8,319 nt of DNA from positions 1 to 8,319 of the forward strand of contig JAGOBT010000114.1 in assembly GCA_017999135.1 (NCBI GenBank), written 5' to 3'. Positions 6,022 to 8,319 of this stretch are shown piece after piece (within the stretch, counting starts at the first letter, position 1; each line of letters starts with the position of its first letter). The notes under the pieces were generated by a model. It ran no database searches. It saw nothing but the letters and a program-made list of their open reading frames with translations, and was not told the DNA's origin. The DNA comes from Burkholderiaceae bacterium (GTDB taxonomy: Bacteria > Pseudomonadota > Gammaproteobacteria > Burkholderiales > Burkholderiaceae_C). The position numbers and the translations under genes were made by a program.

Positions 6022-6534
6022 ATGCGCCACCTTCTCGACCGGTTTTATGCCGCGCTGATGGCGCTGGCGGCCCTGGCTTTGCTGGGCACCTTCGTCTGCG
6101 TGATGCTGGGCATCATCGACCGCCAGGTCGGCTGGGGCCTGCGTGGGCTCGATGCTTATGCCGGCTACGGCATTGCCGCCGCGCTGTTTCTGGCGCTGCC
6201 CGCCACGCTGCAGAAGGGCGAGCACATCCGTGTCACCCTGCTGCTGCAGCGGCTGCCGGTGGCCTGGCGCAGCGGCCTGGAATGGTGGAGCCTGGCCCTG
6301 GGGCTGGCGCTCGCCGGCATGCTGGCGGCCTATGCCTGGCGCCTGGTCTGGGTGTCGCAGACCACCAACGACATCTCGCAGGGCGCTGACGCCACGCCGC
6401 TGTGGCTGCCGCAGATCGCGATGGCGCTGGGCTGCCTGGGCCTGTTCGTGGCCCTGGCCGATGCGGCCTGGTCGCGGGCGACGGGCGGCAGCTTCGAGCA
6501 AGCCAGCGGCGGTGAAGCCGCCCGCATGGAATAA
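6022..6534 (+). CDS. TRAP transporter small membrane subunit (DctQ family)
   Basis: The 170-residue protein has four predicted membrane helices (about 9-32, 44-62, 88-110 and 126-147), the standard DctQ topology. It has the typical LQKGEHIRVTLLLQRLP loop (63-79) after helix 2, where family members carry G-E-H-I-R. The small subunit binds the large DctM subunit and helps dock the solute-binding protein; transport is driven by a sodium gradient, not ATP. It starts 23 bases after the dctP-type stop. No strong ribosome site lies in front of ATG 6022. The C-terminal tail (about 152-170, Gly/Ser/Glu-rich) is likely cytoplasmic and poorly conserved. The order P-Q-M is the normal one. Confidence 0.9.
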   Translation: MRHLLDRFYAALMALAALALLGTFVCVMLGIIDRQVGWGLRGLDAYAGYGIAAALFLALPATLQKGEHIRVTLLLQRLPVAWRSGLEWWSLALGLALAGMLAAYAWRLVWVSQTTNDISQGADATPLWLPQIAMALGCLGLFVALADAAWSRATGGSFEQASGGEAARME

Positions 6535-6557
6535 CAACAGGACGGCACGGCCACACC

Positions 6558-7850
6558 ATGGACATCATCACCGCTTTCCTGTTGATCGCCCTGTTGATCG
6601 CCATCCTGGCATCGGGCTTCTGGATCGGCCTGGCCCTGCTGGGGGTGGCCGTGTTCTCGATGGAGGTGTTCACCAGCCGCCCGGTGGGCGACAGCATGGT
6701 GTTCACCATCTGGGGCAGCACCAGCAGCTGGACGCTGACCGCATTGCCGCTGTTCCTGTGGATGGGCGAGATCCTGTTCCGCAGCCGGCTCACGGCCGAC
6801 CTGTTCACCGGGCTGTCACCCTGGCTCAACCGGCTGCCGGGGCGATTGCTGCATGCCAATGTGGTGGGCTGCGGCATCTTCGCGGCGGTGTCCGGCAGCA
6901 GTGCGGCCACCTGCGCCACCATCGGCAAGATCACGCTGCCCGAGCTCAAGAAGCGCGGCTACCCCGATGCCATCAGCATGGGGTCACTGGCCGGCGCGGG
7001 CACCTTCGGCCTGCTGATCCCGCCGTCGATCATCATGATCGTCTACGCGGTGGCCACCGATGTCTCGATCGCCAAGCTGTTTGTGGCCGGCGTGCTGCCG
7101 GGCATCGGGCTGATGGCCATCTTCAGCGGCTATCTGATCCTCTGGGCGCTGCGCCATCCTGACCAGATTCCGGCCGCCGATGCGGCGATGAGCCTGGGCG
7201 ACAAGATCCGCGCCGGGCGGCACCTGATCCCGGTGCTGTCGCTGATCGTGCTGGTGATTGGCGCGATCTACACCGGCCTGGCCACGGCCACCGAGGCCGC
7301 TGCGCTGGGCGTGGCCGGCTCGCTGGTGCTGAGCCGGCTTGAAGGCTCGCTGACCTGGGCTGCCTTCAAGGACGGGCTGACAGCGGCCTGCCGGGTGTAC
7401 TGCATGATCGGCCTGATCCTGGCTGGTGCGTCCTTCCTGACGCTGGCCATGGGCTTCATCGGCCTGCCGCGCGAGGTGGCGGCCTTTATCGGCGGCTTGC
7501 ACCTGTCGCCGTTCTGGCTGCTGATGCTGCTGATGGTGTTCTTCATCATCCTGGGCTGCTTTCTCGACGGCATCAGCATGGTGGTGCTGACCATGGCCGT
7601 GCTGCTGCCCACGGTGCAGTCGGCCGGCATCGACCTGATCTGGTTCGGCATCTTCGTGGTGCTGGTGGTGGAGATGGCGCAGATCACGCCCCCGGTCGGC
7701 TTCAACCTGTTTGTGCTGCAGGGGCTGACAGGCCGTGAGCTGCCCTATCTGGCGCGCACCGCGCTGCCCTTCTTCGGCCTGCTGGTGCTGGCGGTGCTGC
7801 TGATCTATGTGTTTCCGCAAGTTGTGCTGTGGCTGCCCAGCCTGATGTAG
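6558..7850 (+). CDS. TRAP transporter large membrane subunit (DctM family)
   Basis: This 430-residue, very hydrophobic protein is the transport channel of the TRAP system. It carries the DctM signatures: [20 protein letters not shown] (104-123), [18 protein letters not shown] (148-165), [15 protein letters not shown] (237-251), [14 protein letters not shown] (332-345) and [14 protein letters not shown] (376-389). The two SGSS and PPSI/PPVG hairpin regions are those that form the sodium and substrate sites in the elevator mechanism. Length and the roughly a dozen membrane segments agree with the family. It is separated from the small subunit by 23 bases and from pxpA by 20, so the genes are surely co-transcribed. 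No frameshift or missing signature is seen. Confidence 0.95.
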   Translation: MDIITAFLLIALLIAILASGFWIGLALLGVAVFSMEVFTSRPVGDSMVFTIWGSTSSWTLTALPLFLWMGEILFRSRLTADLFTGLSPWLNRLPGRLLHANVVGCGIFAAVSGSSAATCATIGKITLPELKKRGYPDAISMGSLAGAGTFGLLIPPSIIMIVYAVATDVSIAKLFVAGVLPGIGLMAIFSGYLILWALRHPDQIPAADAAMSLGDKIRAGRHLIPVLSLIVLVIGAIYTGLATATEAAALGVAGSLVLSRLEGSLTWAAFKDGLTAACRVYCMIGLILAGASFLTLAMGFIGLPREVAAFIGGLHLSPFWLLMLLMVFFIILGCFLDGISMVVLTMAVLLPTVQSAGIDLIWFGIFVVLVVEMAQITPPVGFNLFVLQGLTGRELPYLARTALPFFGLLVLAVLLIYVFPQVVLWLPSLM

Positions 7851-7870
7851 CCACGCACCGAAAGTACGCC

Positions 7871-8319
7871 ATGGACTTGAACAGCGACCTCGGCGAGAGC
7901 CTCGGGGCCTGGCGCATGGGCGACGACGACGCCATGCTGGGCATCGTCAGCAGTGCTAACGTGGCTTGCGGTTTCCACGCCGGTGACGCCGCAGGCATCC
8001 TGCAGACCTTGCGCCGCGCTGCCGAGCGCGGCGTCGTCGTGGGCGCCCATGTGGCCTACCCAGACCTCGCCGGCTTCGGCCGGCGCAACATGGACGTGGC
8101 CAGCGCCGACCTGGTGGCCGACGTGATCTACCAGATCGGTGCGCTCAAGGGGCTGGCAACGGCTGCCGGCACCACGGTGCGCTACGTCAAGCCGCATGGC
8201 GCGCTCTACAAAACCATCGCCCATGACGAGCGCCAGGCGCGCGACGTGATCGCTGCGATCCGTGCGATCGACGCGAGCCTGGTTCTCCTCGGGCTGGCCG
8301 GCTCGCCGTTGTTGGGCTG
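7871..8319 (+). CDS. pxpA: 5-oxoprolinase subunit A (LamB/YcsF family), 3' end cut by the window edge
   Basis: The 149 visible residues begin [20 protein letters not shown], the strongly conserved LamB/YcsF start. They go on with [13 protein letters not shown] (27-39), [15 protein letters not shown] (58-72) and [12 protein letters not shown] (103-114). In PxpABC, which hydrolyses ATP to open 5-oxoproline to L-glutamate, this is the A subunit; the family is usually about 250 residues, so some 100 remain outside the window. ATG 7871 is preceded by only a weak GAAAG-like site (7860-7864) and lies 20 bases after the TRAP large-subunit stop. pxpB and pxpC are commonly adjacent and may follow to the right, but they are not seen here. 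The family name also covers lactam utilisation proteins, so a different cyclic amide substrate is possible. Confidence 0.92.
   Translation, partial: MDLNSDLGESLGAWRMGDDDAMLGIVSSANVACGFHAGDAAGILQTLRRAAERGVVVGAHVAYPDLAGFGRRNMDVASADLVADVIYQIGALKGLATAAGTTVRYVKPHGALYKTIAHDERQARDVIAAIRAIDASLVLLGLAGSPLLG

Noticed and set aside
6984..7820. Minus-strand His/Gln-rich frame of 278 codons opposite the large TRAP subunit
   Set aside because: The His/Gln/Asp richness is the reverse complement of codons for Leu, Val and Met in membrane helices; no domain is present.
1..8319. CRISPR array, insertion sequence with terminal inverted repeats, or rRNA gene
   Set aside because: No regularly spaced repeats, no transposase and no rRNA-like stretch were seen on either strand.

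Overview
The window is high-GC DNA with strong third-position G/C bias and no eukaryotic features. Gene content (DctPQM-type TRAP transporter, LamB/YcsF PxpA, DUF1445 hydro-lyase family protein, GntR/FCD regulator) suggests a betaproteobacterium, probably of the Burkholderiales. That placement is inferred from gene style, not from a marker gene.

Layout. (1) 1-808, minus strand: the 5' part of a DMT/EamA-type inner-membrane transporter that runs off the left edge. (2) 926-981, minus strand: only the 3' half of a serine tRNA with anticodon UGA; tRNA identity stops at the 5' edge of the anticodon loop, which is the signature of an integrase attachment site. (3) About 982-3372: a decayed integrative-element end. 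It holds a near gene-free stretch with one doubtful small ORF, an N-terminal fragment of a DUF262 (GmrSD-type) defence protein, a full-length tyrosine recombinase, and, just after its stop codon, a fossil repeat of a segment of an integrase gene. (4) 3373-8319: a divergently arranged metabolic locus. A GntR/FCD regulator (minus) faces a plus-strand gene series: DUF1445 family protein, TRAP solute-binding protein, small and large TRAP membrane subunits, and the 5' part of pxpA, which runs off the right edge. A 23-bp perfect palindrome sits between the regulator and the series.

How it works together. PxpA is a subunit of the ATP-dependent 5-oxoprolinase PxpABC, which opens 5-oxoproline (pyroglutamate) to glutamate. 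The DUF1445 family includes the domain found in mammalian D-glutamate cyclase, which makes 5-oxo-D-proline from D-glutamate. A TRAP transporter between these two genes suggests a self-contained uptake and breakdown route for 5-oxoproline, D-glutamate or a related lactam or hydroxy acid, switched by the neighbouring GntR protein through the palindrome. The pathway is inferred from co-location; the individual family calls are much firmer.

The missing 5' half of the tRNA is not in the window, so either the catabolic operon lies inside the integrated island or the far end of the element has been deleted.
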